Positions 25,036 through 33,791 of a DNA stretch of 64,000 nt are shown here, one piece after another. The stretch covers positions 1-64,000 of the forward strand of contig NZ_CALUCN010000006.1 of NCBI RefSeq assembly GCF_943914565.1. Direction: 5' to 3'. The DNA is from an uncultured Tessaracoccus sp. (GTDB lineage Bacteria; Actinomycetota; Actinomycetes; Propionibacteriales; Propionibacteriaceae). How positions within the stretch are numbered: the first letter of the stretch is position 1; each line of letters opens with the position of its first letter. The notes under the pieces were generated by a model, which made no database searches, was not told the DNA's origin, and worked only from the letters and a program-made list of their open reading frames with translations. Made by a program: the position numbers and the translations under genes.

Positions 25036-26375
25036 CGGACGTCACCCTCCTCAGTGGTTGGCACCGACGCGGTCGCGTCGGCGTGGTCGCCCGCGACGAC
25101 CCCGGCCATCTCCGGGATGCGCTGCCCGGGCCGCGGGGGCACCGGGTAGCCGCCGGCGAACGGATCGAACGGCCCCTCGTCGACCGCGCGTGGCGACGAG
25201 TCCGGGTCGGGCTCGCCCAGGTCGGTGCGCCGCTTGAACGCGATGAGCACACCGACGGCGATCGCGGTGAGCACACCGGTCAGGGCCGACTGCTGGGGCC
25301 AGATCATGACGAGCAGCAGGTAGACCAGCACGATCTCGATGAGGTACTTCCAGCCGAGGTTCATGAACTGGTCGTAGCGGAACCGCGGCAGCGTGCCGCG
25401 CAGCCACACGAACACCGAGAACAGCAGCTGGGTCTTGATGACGAACACCAGCGGACCCCACCACGGGTTGTCGGCGCCCGGGATCAGGTTCAGCGGGAAC
25501 GGCATCAGGTAGCCGCCCAGGAACAGCGTCGTGCACATCGCCGAGACGGTCGCCATGTTGATGTACTCCGCGAGGAAGAACATCGCGTAGCGGAAGCCGG
25601 AGTACTCGGTGATGTACCCCGAGACGAGCTCCGACTCGCACTCCGGCAGGTCGAACGGCGCGCGGTTGGTCTCGCCCACCATCGCGATCGCGTAGACGAC
25701 GAAGCAGGGGAACAGCAGGAACCAGAAGTGTCCGGTGATGCCGTGCTCGCCGTTCATGAACAGCTGCCCGGTGAAGGGGTTCGCGAACGGGATCGGCTGG
25801 TTCTGCGCCTCGACGATGCCGTAGGTCGACATCGTGTTGGCGCGCATGAACACGCCCACCATCGCGAGGCCCATCGCGAGTTCGTAGGAGATCATCTGCG
25901 CGGTCGAGCGGATCGAGCCGAGGAACGAGTACGAGCTGTTGCCCGCCCAACCGGCGAGCACGATGCCGTAGATGCCGATCGACGCGATCGCCATGACGAA
26001 CAGCGCCGCCACCGGCAGGTCGGTGACCTGGATGCGGGTCTGGTGACCGAACATCGTGACCTCACCGCCCAGCGGGATCACCGTCCAGGTGGTGAAGGCG
26101 GCCATGCCGGCCAGCAGCGGTGCGAGGTTGAAGATGAACTTGTCGGCCTTCGCCGGGCTGAAGTCCTCCTTGAACAGGAGCTTCGCGCCGTCGGCGACCG
26201 CCTGGCCCAGACCGAACGGGCCGTTCATGATCGGGCCGAGCCGGTGCTGCATCTTGCCGACGAGGCGTCGCTCGTACCAGACGTTGAAGATCGTCCAGAC
26301 GAGCAGCACGACGAACAGCACGAGCACCTTGGTGAGCACGAGCCACCAGGGGTCCTGGAAGAACACGTTGTTCAT
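25032..26375 (-). CDS. nuoH: NADH-quinone oxidoreductase subunit H
   Basis: Membrane subunit forming the quinone channel of complex I. It is 447 aa with about eight helices. Signatures are ERRLVGKMQHRLGPIMNGPFG near residue 35, DLPECESELVSGYITEYSGF with the acidic quinone-site loop, and WLRGTLPRFRYDQFMNLGWK near the C-terminus. The final 70 residues are a hydrophilic tail, longer than in E. coli. ATGA overlaps on both sides. Confidence 0.96.
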   Translation of the reverse strand: MNNVFFQDPWWLVLTKVLVLFVVLLVWTIFNVWYERRLVGKMQHRLGPIMNGPFGLGQAVADGAKLLFKEDFSPAKADKFIFNLAPLLAGMAAFTTWTVIPLGGEVTMFGHQTRIQVTDLPVAALFVMAIASIGIYGIVLAGWAGNSSYSFLGSIRSTAQMISYELAMGLAMVGVFMRANTMSTYGIVEAQNQPIPFANPFTGQLFMNGEHGITGHFWFLLFPCFVVYAIAMVGETNRAPFDLPECESELVSGYITEYSGFRYAMFFLAEYINMATVSAMCTTLFLGGYLMPFPLNLIPGADNPWWGPLVFVIKTQLLFSVFVWLRGTLPRFRYDQFMNLGWKYLIEIVLVYLLLVMIWPQQSALTGVLTAIAVGVLIAFKRRTDLGEPDPDSSPRAVDEGPFDPFAGGYPVPPRPGQRIPEMAGVVAGDHADATASVPTTEEGDVR

Positions 26376-28762
26376 GCGATTGCTCCCTCTTCGTCCGCGA
26401 CGGGGGTGGCCGTCACGGGAGTGCCCGGCGCCGTCGCGAGCCGCGCGCCACCGGGATTGGCGGGCGCCCAGACGACGCCGTCGACCATGTGCCTCGTGAT
26501 CTCGACGGGCAGCACCGTCGAGCGACCCGCGACCTCGATCCGGACCCGGTCGCCCAGGCCCAGCTGCTGCGCCGTCGCGGCCGAGACCCTCGCCACCGCG
26601 GGGCGGGCGGTCGCGCGCAGCGCCACCTCGCCGTCGTTGCCGCGCGAGGCGTCGAGCAGCTCCCGCCAGCTGGCGAGGAGGAGGCCCTCCGCGCGCGCAC
26701 CGACCGCGAACTGCGGGGCCGCGACGCGCGCGCCCTCCCAGTCCTGCAGCTCGACGAACGCGTCCCAGGCGGCCGCCGGGGTGCGCACGCCCAGGTCGCT
26801 GCCCAGCGCGTCGGCGAGCGCGGCGAGGATGCGCAGGTCCGTCATCGGGGACTGCCGCGACGAGGTCACGAGCCCGACGGGCAGGTCCCGGCCCTCCCAG
26901 TTGCGGAAGTGCCCGGTCTGCTCCTCGATGAGCGCCGCGGGGAACACCACGTCGGCGCGTTCGGTGACCTCGGAGGGGCGCTGCTCGATGCTCACGACGA
27001 AGTCCGCGGCCTCGAGGCCGGCGAGTGCCGCAGCCGGATCCGCGAGGTCGCCCGGTTCGACGCCGGCGACGACCGCGACCTTGAGCGTGCCGTCGGCGAG
27101 TGCGCGGAACTGCTCGTCGGCGGTGAGCCCCGGTTCGGCGGGCAGTTGGTCGACGCCCCAGGCGGCGGCCACGTCGACCCGCGCGGCGGCGTCGACGACC
27201 TGCCGGCCACCGGGCAGCAGGCCCGGGAGGCAGCCGGCGTCGATCGCGCCCTTGTCGCCGGCGCGACGCGGCATCCAGGCCAGGCGCGCGCCGGTGGCGT
27301 CCGCGATGCGGGTGGCGGTGCTCAGCAGGCCCGGCAGCGTCGCGGCGCGCTCACCCACGAGGATGATCGTCGCGTCGTCCAGGTCGGTGAGCGACTCGAG
27401 CGCCGCCACCTCACCGCCGGGGACGGTGGGGATGAGCGTCGCGTCGAGCTTCGACGAACCGCGCGAGCTGAACGGGGCGATCGTGGAGACCTTGAGGCCC
27501 CGCTTGCGCACCGCCTTGCGCAGCCGCAGGAACGCGATCGGCATCTCGTCCTCGGGTTCGAACGCCACGAGCACGACGTGGGCCGCGCCCTCGAGGTCGG
27601 CGTACGTGAGCTGCTCCCGACCGGCGACGCGGGCCCCCAGGAAGGCGGCCTCCTCGTCGGAGGACGGACGGGAACGGAAGTCGATGTTGTTGGTGCCGAG
27701 GACCGCGCGGGCGAAACGCGAGTACGCGTAGGCGTTCTCGACGGTCAACCGCCCGCCGGTCTGCACGCCGACGGCGGCGCCGGCGCGACGCAGCCCCTCA
27801 ACCGCGACGTCGATCGCCTCCGGCCAGGACGCGGGCCGCAGCGTGGCGCCCTCGCGGACGAGCGGATACGTCAGCCGGTCCTCGCGGGCCGAGACGAACC
27901 CGAACCGGCCCTTGTCGCAGCTCCACTCCTCGTTGACCTCGGGGTTGTTGCCCGCGAGGCGACGCTTCACCTGGTGGTGCCGGTGGTCGCTGCGCAGCTC
28001 GCAGCCCGCGGCGCAGTGCTCGCAGGTGACCGTCGTCGACACGAGGTCGAACGGCCGGGCCTGGAAGCGGTAGGCCGCCGACGTGAGCGCGCCGACGGGG
28101 CAGATCTGCACGACGTTGCCGGAGAAGTAGGAGTCGAACGGCTCGGTCTCGTCGATCGCGATCTGGCTGGCCGCGCCTCGCCCCGCGAGGTGGATGAGCG
28201 GGTCGCCGGCGATCTGGTCGGCGAAGCGGGTGCAGCGCTGGCAGAGCACGCAGCGCTCGCGGTCGAGCAGGATCTGCGCCGAGATGTTGATCGGCTTCGG
28301 GTAGGTGCGCTTCGCGAGCCCGTAGCGGGACTCCCCCGCGCCGTGGCTGAGCGCCTGGTTCTGCAGCGGGCACTCACCGCCCTTGTCGCAGATCGGGCAG
28401 TCCAGCGGGTGGTTGATGAGCAGGAACTCCAGCTGCCCCTTCTGGGCCTTGTCGGCCACCGGGGAGCTGACCTGCGTGTTCACGACCATGCCCTCGGCGA
28501 CGGGCATCGTGCACGACGGCTGCGGCTTGGGGAAGCCGCGCCCGTTGCCCGCGTCGGGGATGTCGACGAGGCACTGCCGGCACGCGCCGGCGGGGTCGAG
28601 CAGCGGGTGGTCGCAGAACCGCGGGATGTTCGTCCCGATCATCTCCGCGGCGCGGATGATGAGCGTCCCCTTCGGCACGCTCACCGGCACCCCGTCGATC
28701 GTGAGGGTGGTGAGCTCGGGCTTGGCCTCGACCTCGTTCGTGGCCTTGGCGTCGACACTCAT
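26372..28762 (-). CDS. nuoG: NADH-quinone oxidoreductase subunit G
   Basis: Iron-sulfur subunit of the NADH-oxidising arm (796 aa). In order: a 2Fe-2S ferredoxin domain with CDHPLLDPAGACRQC, the His/Cys cluster region CPICDKGGECPLQ, and a 4Fe-4S segment CVLCQRCTRFADQIAGDP. An extra cluster-type CEHCAAGCELRSDHR follows near residue 245, then a molybdopterin-oxidoreductase-like domain without the cofactor site. The Arg- and Ala-rich C-terminal half is poorly conserved, as usual for actinobacterial NuoG. Confidence 0.95.
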   Translation of the reverse strand: MSVDAKATNEVEAKPELTTLTIDGVPVSVPKGTLIIRAAEMIGTNIPRFCDHPLLDPAGACRQCLVDIPDAGNGRGFPKPQPSCTMPVAEGMVVNTQVSSPVADKAQKGQLEFLLINHPLDCPICDKGGECPLQNQALSHGAGESRYGLAKRTYPKPINISAQILLDRERCVLCQRCTRFADQIAGDPLIHLAGRGAASQIAIDETEPFDSYFSGNVVQICPVGALTSAAYRFQARPFDLVSTTVTCEHCAAGCELRSDHRHHQVKRRLAGNNPEVNEEWSCDKGRFGFVSAREDRLTYPLVREGATLRPASWPEAIDVAVEGLRRAGAAVGVQTGGRLTVENAYAYSRFARAVLGTNNIDFRSRPSSDEEAAFLGARVAGREQLTYADLEGAAHVVLVAFEPEDEMPIAFLRLRKAVRKRGLKVSTIAPFSSRGSSKLDATLIPTVPGGEVAALESLTDLDDATIILVGERAATLPGLLSTATRIADATGARLAWMPRRAGDKGAIDAGCLPGLLPGGRQVVDAAARVDVAAAWGVDQLPAEPGLTADEQFRALADGTLKVAVVAGVEPGDLADPAAALAGLEAADFVVSIEQRPSEVTERADVVFPAALIEEQTGHFRNWEGRDLPVGLVTSSRQSPMTDLRILAALADALGSDLGVRTPAAAWDAFVELQDWEGARVAAPQFAVGARAEGLLLASWRELLDASRGNDGEVALRATARPAVARVSAATAQQLGLGDRVRIEVAGRSTVLPVEITRHMVDGVVWAPANPGGARLATAPGTPVTATPVADEEGAIA

Positions 28763-30072
28763 CGCAGCGCTCCTTCCTTGGCGAACAGCGCGCTCTTCTC
28801 GTAGGGGAAGAGCTCCCGTGCGGGCGTGTGCGTGCCCTGCTCGAACTCGTCGCGGAAGTGCCTGACGGCACTGGTCACCGCGGCGACGGCACCGTCGGCG
28901 AGCGCACAGAACGAGCGGCCGCCGATGTTCTCACAGATGTCGAGCAGTTTGTCGACGTCGCCCTCGTTCGCCTCGCCGCGTTCGAAGGCCATGAGCATTT
29001 GCACGAGCCACCAGGTGCCCTCACGGCACGGCGTGCACTTGCCGCAGCTCTCGTGCTTGTAGAACTCGACGAAGCGCAGCGTCGTGCGCACCACCGACGT
29101 GGTCTCGTCGAACACTTGCAGCGCCTTGGTGCCGAGCATGGTGCCGGCGGCGGCCATTCCTTCGTAGTCGAGCGGCACGTCGAGGTGCTCGTCGGTCAGG
29201 ATCGGCGTCGACGAGCCACCCGGGGTGAAGAACTTCAGCCGGTGCCCCTCGCGGACCCCGCCGGCGAGCTCGAGCAGCTGCCGCATCGTGATGCCGAGCG
29301 GCGCCTCGAACTGCCCGGGATGCTCGACGTGGCCCGAGACCGAGTAGAGCGTGAAGCCCTTCGACTTCTCGGTGCCCATCGACTGGAACCAGTCCTTGCC
29401 GTTGGCGATGATGGACGGCACGCTCGAGATCGACTCGACGTTGTTCACGACGGTGGGTGAGGCGTACAGGCCGGCCACGGCCGGGAACGGGGGCCGCAGC
29501 CGTGGCTGGCCGCGTCGGCCCTCGAGCGAGTCGAGCAGCGCGGTCTCCTCACCGCAGATGTAGGCGCCGGCGCCGGCGTGGACGATGATGTCCAGGTCGT
29601 AGCCGGAGCCGAAGATGTTGCGCCCGAGGTAGCCCGCGGCGTAGGCCTCGCGGACCGCGGCCTGGAGCCGTCGGACGATGTGCAGCACCTCGCCGCGGCA
29701 GTAGATGAAGGCCGTGTGGGAGTTGAACGCGAAGCAGGAGATGATGATGCCCTCGACCAGCGTGTGGGGGCTGGCCATGAGCAGCGGCATGTCCTTGCAG
29801 GTGCCGGGTTCGGACTCGTCGGCGTTGACGACGAGGTACTTCGGGTTCGGGTTGTCCTGCGGGACGAAGCTCCACTTCATGCCCGTCGGGAAGCCCGCGC
29901 CGCCGCGGCCGCGCAGGCCCGCGTCCTTCACGAGCGCGATGATGTCGGCCGGCTGCATGCCGAGGGCCTTGCGGGCGGCCTGGTAGCCGCCGTGGGTCTC
30001 GTAGCGCGCGAGCTTCCAGGACTGCTCCTGGTCCCAGTGCGCGGACAGTACCGGCGTGAGCGTGTCGGTCAC
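28759..30072 (-). CDS. nuoF: NADH-quinone oxidoreductase subunit F
   Basis: Binds NADH, FMN and cluster N3. The 437-aa protein shows the FMN/NADH loop GLRGRGGAGFPTGMKWSF near residue 53, NADESEPGTCKD near residue 83, GAGAYICGEETALL near residue 167, and the cluster motif ESCGKCTPCREGT near residue 345. It uses a GTG start that overlaps the nuoE stop (GTGA). Confidence 0.96.
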   Translation of the reverse strand: MTDTLTPVLSAHWDQEQSWKLARYETHGGYQAARKALGMQPADIIALVKDAGLRGRGGAGFPTGMKWSFVPQDNPNPKYLVVNADESEPGTCKDMPLLMASPHTLVEGIIISCFAFNSHTAFIYCRGEVLHIVRRLQAAVREAYAAGYLGRNIFGSGYDLDIIVHAGAGAYICGEETALLDSLEGRRGQPRLRPPFPAVAGLYASPTVVNNVESISSVPSIIANGKDWFQSMGTEKSKGFTLYSVSGHVEHPGQFEAPLGITMRQLLELAGGVREGHRLKFFTPGGSSTPILTDEHLDVPLDYEGMAAAGTMLGTKALQVFDETTSVVRTTLRFVEFYKHESCGKCTPCREGTWWLVQMLMAFERGEANEGDVDKLLDICENIGGRSFCALADGAVAAVTSAVRHFRDEFEQGTHTPARELFPYEKSALFAKEGALR

Positions 30073-30806
30073 TGCTGCTCCTCCTCAGCCTTCGGCAGGT
30101 TGTTCGGGTCCGGCGCCCGCCAGCCGCGTTCCTTGGCGATCCCGAGCCCGCGCAGCGACGCGGGTCCGGCCGAGGGGCCCTCGTCGGCCCGGCCGTCGGG
30201 GAAGCCGGCGAGCACGCGCTCGGCGTCGCGCCAGCTCGTGATCGTGGCGCCGCGCGGGGACTCGACGGGGCGGTCCTCGACGAGCGCGTCGAGGAGCTCG
30301 TCGGTCTTCCGGGGATCCATGTTGTCGAAGAACTCCCAGTTGACCATCATCACCGGCGCGTAGTCGCAGGCCGCGTTGCACTCGAGGCGCTCGAGCGAGA
30401 TCTGCCCGTCGGCGGTGGTCTGGCCCTCGTCGATGCCGAGCTTCTCCTTCACCTGCTCGAGCAGGATGTCACCGCCCATCACGGCGCACAGCGACGTGGT
30501 GCAGACGCCAACGTGGTGCTTGCCCGCGGGACGGCGCTTGTACATGGTGTAGAAGGTGGCGACGCCGGAGACCTGCGCGGCGGAGATGCCGAGCACCTCG
30601 GCACACGCCTCGATCCCGCGGGGGCTCACCCGCCCGTCGACGGACTGCACGAGGTGCAGCATCGGCAGCAGTGCGGAGCGCGCGTGCGGGTAGCGATCCG
30701 CGATCTCCTGGAGCTCCGACATCGTGGTGTCGTCGATGTTCGTCGACTGGTCCTCGTGGTCGATCTCCCCGGCATCCGTGAAGTGCGTCAGGAACTCGCC
30801 GCTCAT
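30069..30806 (-). CDS. nuoE: NADH-quinone oxidoreductase subunit E
   Basis: Thioredoxin-like 2Fe-2S subunit (N1a) of complex I. The 245-aa protein has the cluster cysteines in VCTTSLCAVMGG and LECNAACDYAPVMMVN. The four-helix N-terminal bundle ends with VATFYTMYKRRPAGKHH. About 70 C-terminal residues beyond the family core are low-complexity. Four-base overlaps with nuoD and nuoF. Confidence 0.96.
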   Translation of the reverse strand: MSGEFLTHFTDAGEIDHEDQSTNIDDTTMSELQEIADRYPHARSALLPMLHLVQSVDGRVSPRGIEACAEVLGISAAQVSGVATFYTMYKRRPAGKHHVGVCTTSLCAVMGGDILLEQVKEKLGIDEGQTTADGQISLERLECNAACDYAPVMMVNWEFFDNMDPRKTDELLDALVEDRPVESPRGATITSWRDAERVLAGFPDGRADEGPSAGPASLRGLGIAKERGWRAPDPNNLPKAEEEQQ

Positions 30807-32137
30807 CGGTCAACTCCTCCAAGAACTGGGTCGAGGCTGGCGAGCGCCACCACGACGTCGGACATCATCCCGCCCTCGCACAGGTACGGCACGGCCTGCA
30901 GGTGGTTGAAGCCCGGGTCGCGGAAGTGGGCCCGGTAGGGCCGGGTGCCACCGTCGGAGACGAGGTGGACGCCCAGCTCGCCCTTCGGCGACTCGATGGC
31001 CTGGTAGACCTGCCCGACGGGCACCTTGAAGCCCTCGGTCACGATCTTGAAGTGGTGGATGAGCGCCTCCATGGACTCACCCATGATGTGCTTGATGTGC
31101 TCATTGGCGTTGCCCTGCCCGTCGGCGCCGACGCTCAGCTGCGCCGGCCAGGCGATCTTCTTGTCCTCGACCATGACGGGCTGTCCCTGCGTGGCCTCGA
31201 GGCGCTCGAGGCACTGCTCGATGATCTTCACCGACTCCCAGCACTCGGCGATGCGGATGCGGAAGGCGGCGTAGCAGTCGTCACCCTCCCACGTGATGGT
31301 GTCGAAGTCGTAGGTCTCGTAGCCACAGTAGGGCTGCGACTTGCGCAGGTCCCACTCGAAGCCGGTGCCGCGCAGGCGCGGACCGGACATGCCGAGCATC
31401 ATCGCGCCGGTCAGGTCGACGCGGCCGATGTCCTTCATGCGCCCGATGAAGATCGGGTTCACGTTGCAGAAGGTCTCGTACTCGGGGAGGTGCTTCTTCA
31501 GCCAGTCGATGACGGTGCGCAGGTGGTCGAGACCGCCCTCAGGGAGGTCGTTGGCGACGCCGCCGGGGCGGATGAACGCGTTGTTCATGCGCAGGCCGGA
31601 GATGTCCTCGAAGAAGTCGAGGATCATCTCGCGCTCACGGAACGCGATCGTCATGACGGTGAGCGCGCCGATCTCCATGCCGCCGGTGCCCATGGCCACC
31701 AGGTGCGACGCGATGCGGTTGAGCTCCATCATGAGCACGCGGATGACGTTGGCGCGCTCCGGGATCTGGTCGGTGATGCCGAGCAGCTTCTCGACGCCCA
31801 GGCAGTACACGGCCTCGTTGAAGATCTGCGCGACGTAGTCCATGCGGGTGCAGTACGTGACACCCTGGGTCCACGTCTTGTACTCCATGTTCTTCTCGAT
31901 GCCCGTGTGCAGGAAGCCGATGCCGGGGCGGATCGAGGTGACGGTCTCGCCGTCCATCTCGAGGATGAGGCGGAGCACGCCGTGCGTCGACGGGTGCTGC
32001 GGGCCCATGTTGACGACGAGGGTCTCGTCGCCACGCTCGGCCTGCTCGCTGACGATGTCCTCCCAGTCACCACCGCTGGAGTAGTACACGTGGTCGGCGG
32101 GCTGCTCCCCCGCCTCCGCGAAGACGTCCTGGCTCAC
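30803..32137 (-). CDS. nuoD: NADH-quinone oxidoreductase subunit D
   Basis: 49-kDa subunit lining the quinone site (444 aa). Visible signatures are NMGPQHPSTHGVLRLILEMD near residue 44 (quinone-contacting His), GFLHTGIEKNMEYKTW, YVAQIFNEAVYCLGVEKL, and the C-terminal PYRAHFRDPGFNHLQ. The GTG at 32137 overlaps the nuoC stop (GTGA); longer frames only read back through nuoC. This is the only nuoD in the window. Confidence 0.96.
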   Translation of the reverse strand: MSQDVFAEAGEQPADHVYYSSGGDWEDIVSEQAERGDETLVVNMGPQHPSTHGVLRLILEMDGETVTSIRPGIGFLHTGIEKNMEYKTWTQGVTYCTRMDYVAQIFNEAVYCLGVEKLLGITDQIPERANVIRVLMMELNRIASHLVAMGTGGMEIGALTVMTIAFREREMILDFFEDISGLRMNNAFIRPGGVANDLPEGGLDHLRTVIDWLKKHLPEYETFCNVNPIFIGRMKDIGRVDLTGAMMLGMSGPRLRGTGFEWDLRKSQPYCGYETYDFDTITWEGDDCYAAFRIRIAECWESVKIIEQCLERLEATQGQPVMVEDKKIAWPAQLSVGADGQGNANEHIKHIMGESMEALIHHFKIVTEGFKVPVGQVYQAIESPKGELGVHLVSDGGTRPYRAHFRDPGFNHLQAVPYLCEGGMMSDVVVALASLDPVLGGVDR

Positions 32138-32823
32138 GAGTAGCTCCTTCGGTTGTCGGGCGAGGGCACCGTCGCGCCCTTGTACTCCACGTCGATGCCG
32201 CCCAGGGGGTAGTCCTTGCGCTGCGGGTGCCCGTGCCAGTCGTCGGGCATCAGGATGCGCGTGAGCGCCGGGTGCCCGTCGAAGATGATGCCGAACATGT
32301 CCCACGTCTCGCGCTCGTGGTAGTCGGTGTGTGGGTACGTGGCGACGACGGACGGGATGTGGGGGTCCTCGTCGGGGCACGTGACCTCGAGGCGCACGCG
32401 ACGGTTGTGCGTGATCGAGAGCAGGTGGTACACGGCGTGCAGCTCGGCGCCCGCGTCCTGCGGGTAGTGCACACCGGAGACCGAGACGCAGACCTCGAAA
32501 CGCAGCTCCGCATCGTCGCGGAACCTGCGCACCACCTCGGGCAGCCGCTCACGCGGGACGTAGATGGTCAGCTCGCCGCGGTCGAACAGCACCGGGAACT
32601 CGCCGAAGCCGTCCACGGTGTCGAGGGCTGCGGCGTGGATCGCGTCGGCGTCGGGGTCGTCGAACGGGGGACGTGCACGGCCGGGCATCGAGAGCTCGCG
32701 GACCATGCCGCCGTAGCCGGAGGTGTCGCCAGAGCCCCGCGACCACATGCCGCGCTTCGTGGCGAACACGGGCGCCCGGTCGGGCGTCTGGTCCTGCTCC
32801 TTGGGCAGGTGCTCGTCGGTCAT
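32134..32823 (-). CDS. nuoC: NADH-quinone oxidoreductase subunit C
   Basis: 30-kDa peripheral subunit of complex I (229 aa). The family signature RETWDMFGIIFDGHPALTR is at about residue 175, followed by LMPDDWHGHPQRKDYPLGG. The N-terminal 60 residues are an actinobacterial extension with little conservation. Its orphan paralog at 3141 keeps the same signature in a shorter frame. Confidence 0.95.
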   Translation of the reverse strand: MTDEHLPKEQDQTPDRAPVFATKRGMWSRGSGDTSGYGGMVRELSMPGRARPPFDDPDADAIHAAALDTVDGFGEFPVLFDRGELTIYVPRERLPEVVRRFRDDAELRFEVCVSVSGVHYPQDAGAELHAVYHLLSITHNRRVRLEVTCPDEDPHIPSVVATYPHTDYHERETWDMFGIIFDGHPALTRILMPDDWHGHPQRKDYPLGGIDVEYKGATVPSPDNRRSYS

Positions 32824-33374
32824 CGCATGAGCCCCTTCTGCTCGATCTTCGCGGGCGCGGCGAGCGCGGCCTGCTCGAGCTCCTCGATCTCGGCGACGCG
32901 GTGGCCGCCCATCTTCACGTGCTGGACCTTCTCACGCAGCTTGAACATGGCCTCGATGAGCATGTCCGGACGCGGCGGGCAGCCGGGGACGTACATGTCC
33001 ACCGGGAGGAAGTGGTCACAGCCCTGGATCACGGCGTAGTTGTTGAACATGCCGCCCGACGAGGCGCACGCGCCCATCGAGATGACCCACTTCGGGTTCG
33101 GCATCTGGTCGTAGACCTGCCGCACGACGGGGGCCATCTTCTGGCTGACGCGGCCCGAGACGATCATGAGGTCGGCCTGTCGGGGCGAGGCGCGGAACAC
33201 CTCCTGCCCCCAGCGGCCCGCGTCGTAGCGCGGCGTGCCGTAGGCCATCATCTCGATGGCGCAACAGGCGAGACCCATCGTCGCGGGCCAGAACGAGGCC
33301 TTGCGCAGCCAGCCGGCGACGGCCTCGACCGTCGTCAGCAGGACGCCGGTCGGAATCTTGTCTTCGAGACCCAT
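32820..33374 (-). CDS. nuoB: NADH-quinone oxidoreductase subunit B
   Basis: Holds cluster N2, which hands electrons to quinone. The 184-aa protein has all four ligands: tandem Cys in LACCAIEMMAYG, then SMGACASSGGMFNN and VPGCPPRPDML. The start is 25 bases after nuoA with an AAGGAA ribosome site. The orphan paralog at 3631 keeps the same four cysteines. Confidence 0.97.
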   Translation of the reverse strand: MGLEDKIPTGVLLTTVEAVAGWLRKASFWPATMGLACCAIEMMAYGTPRYDAGRWGQEVFRASPRQADLMIVSGRVSQKMAPVVRQVYDQMPNPKWVISMGACASSGGMFNNYAVIQGCDHFLPVDMYVPGCPPRPDMLIEAMFKLREKVQHVKMGGHRVAEIEELEQAALAAPAKIEQKGLMR

Positions 33375-33399
33375 GAGATCGTTCCTTGTCTAGTGCGAG

Positions 33400-33759
33400 T
33401 CAGTCCCAGTCGAGGCCCTTGCGGCGCAGGACGTAGAAGAATGCGACGAAGATGAGCGCGATGAACACGACCATCTCGAACACGACGAACGTGTCCATCT
33501 GGTTCCTCGACACCGCGAACGGGTACAGGAACACGACCTCGATGTCGAAGACGATGAACAGCATGGCCGTGATGTAGTACTTCACCGGGAACCGGCCGCC
33601 CCCGACGGGCTGCGGCGTCGGCTGGATGCCGCACTCGTAGGAGTCGTACTTCGCCCGGCTGCGGCGCGAGGGGCCGAGGTTCAGGCTCAGGATCATCGAC
33701 ACGGCGACGAAGGCCGTGGCCAGCACCACCATGCCCACGATCGGGACGTAGGGATTCAC
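33400..33759 (-). CDS. nuoA: NADH-quinone oxidoreductase subunit A
   Basis: Three-helix membrane subunit next to the quinone chamber (119 aa). It shows YDSYECGIQPTPQPVGGGRF with the conserved loop Cys, and AMLFIVFDIEVVFLYPFAV with the buried acidic residues. The GTG start overlaps the stop of an 11-codon frame (33756-33791), which itself overlaps the ggr stop. Confidence 0.95.
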   Translation of the reverse strand: MNPYVPIVGMVVLATAFVAVSMILSLNLGPSRRSRAKYDSYECGIQPTPQPVGGGRFPVKYYITAMLFIVFDIEVVFLYPFAVSRNQMDTFVVFEMVVFIALIFVAFFYVLRRKGLDWD

Positions 33760-33791
33760 GAGGACTCCTTCACTTGCTGCTTGTCGCTCAT
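33756..33791 (-). CDS. 11-codon bridging ORF between ggr and nuoA
   Basis: It reads MSDKQQVKESS. Its ATG overlaps the ggr stop (ATGA) and its stop overlaps the nuoA GTG (GTGA). It contains an AAGGAG run that would serve as the nuoA ribosome site. It may simply let ribosomes move from ggr to nuoA without pausing; a functional peptide is unlikely. Confidence 0.35.
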   Translation of the reverse strand: MSDKQQVKESS

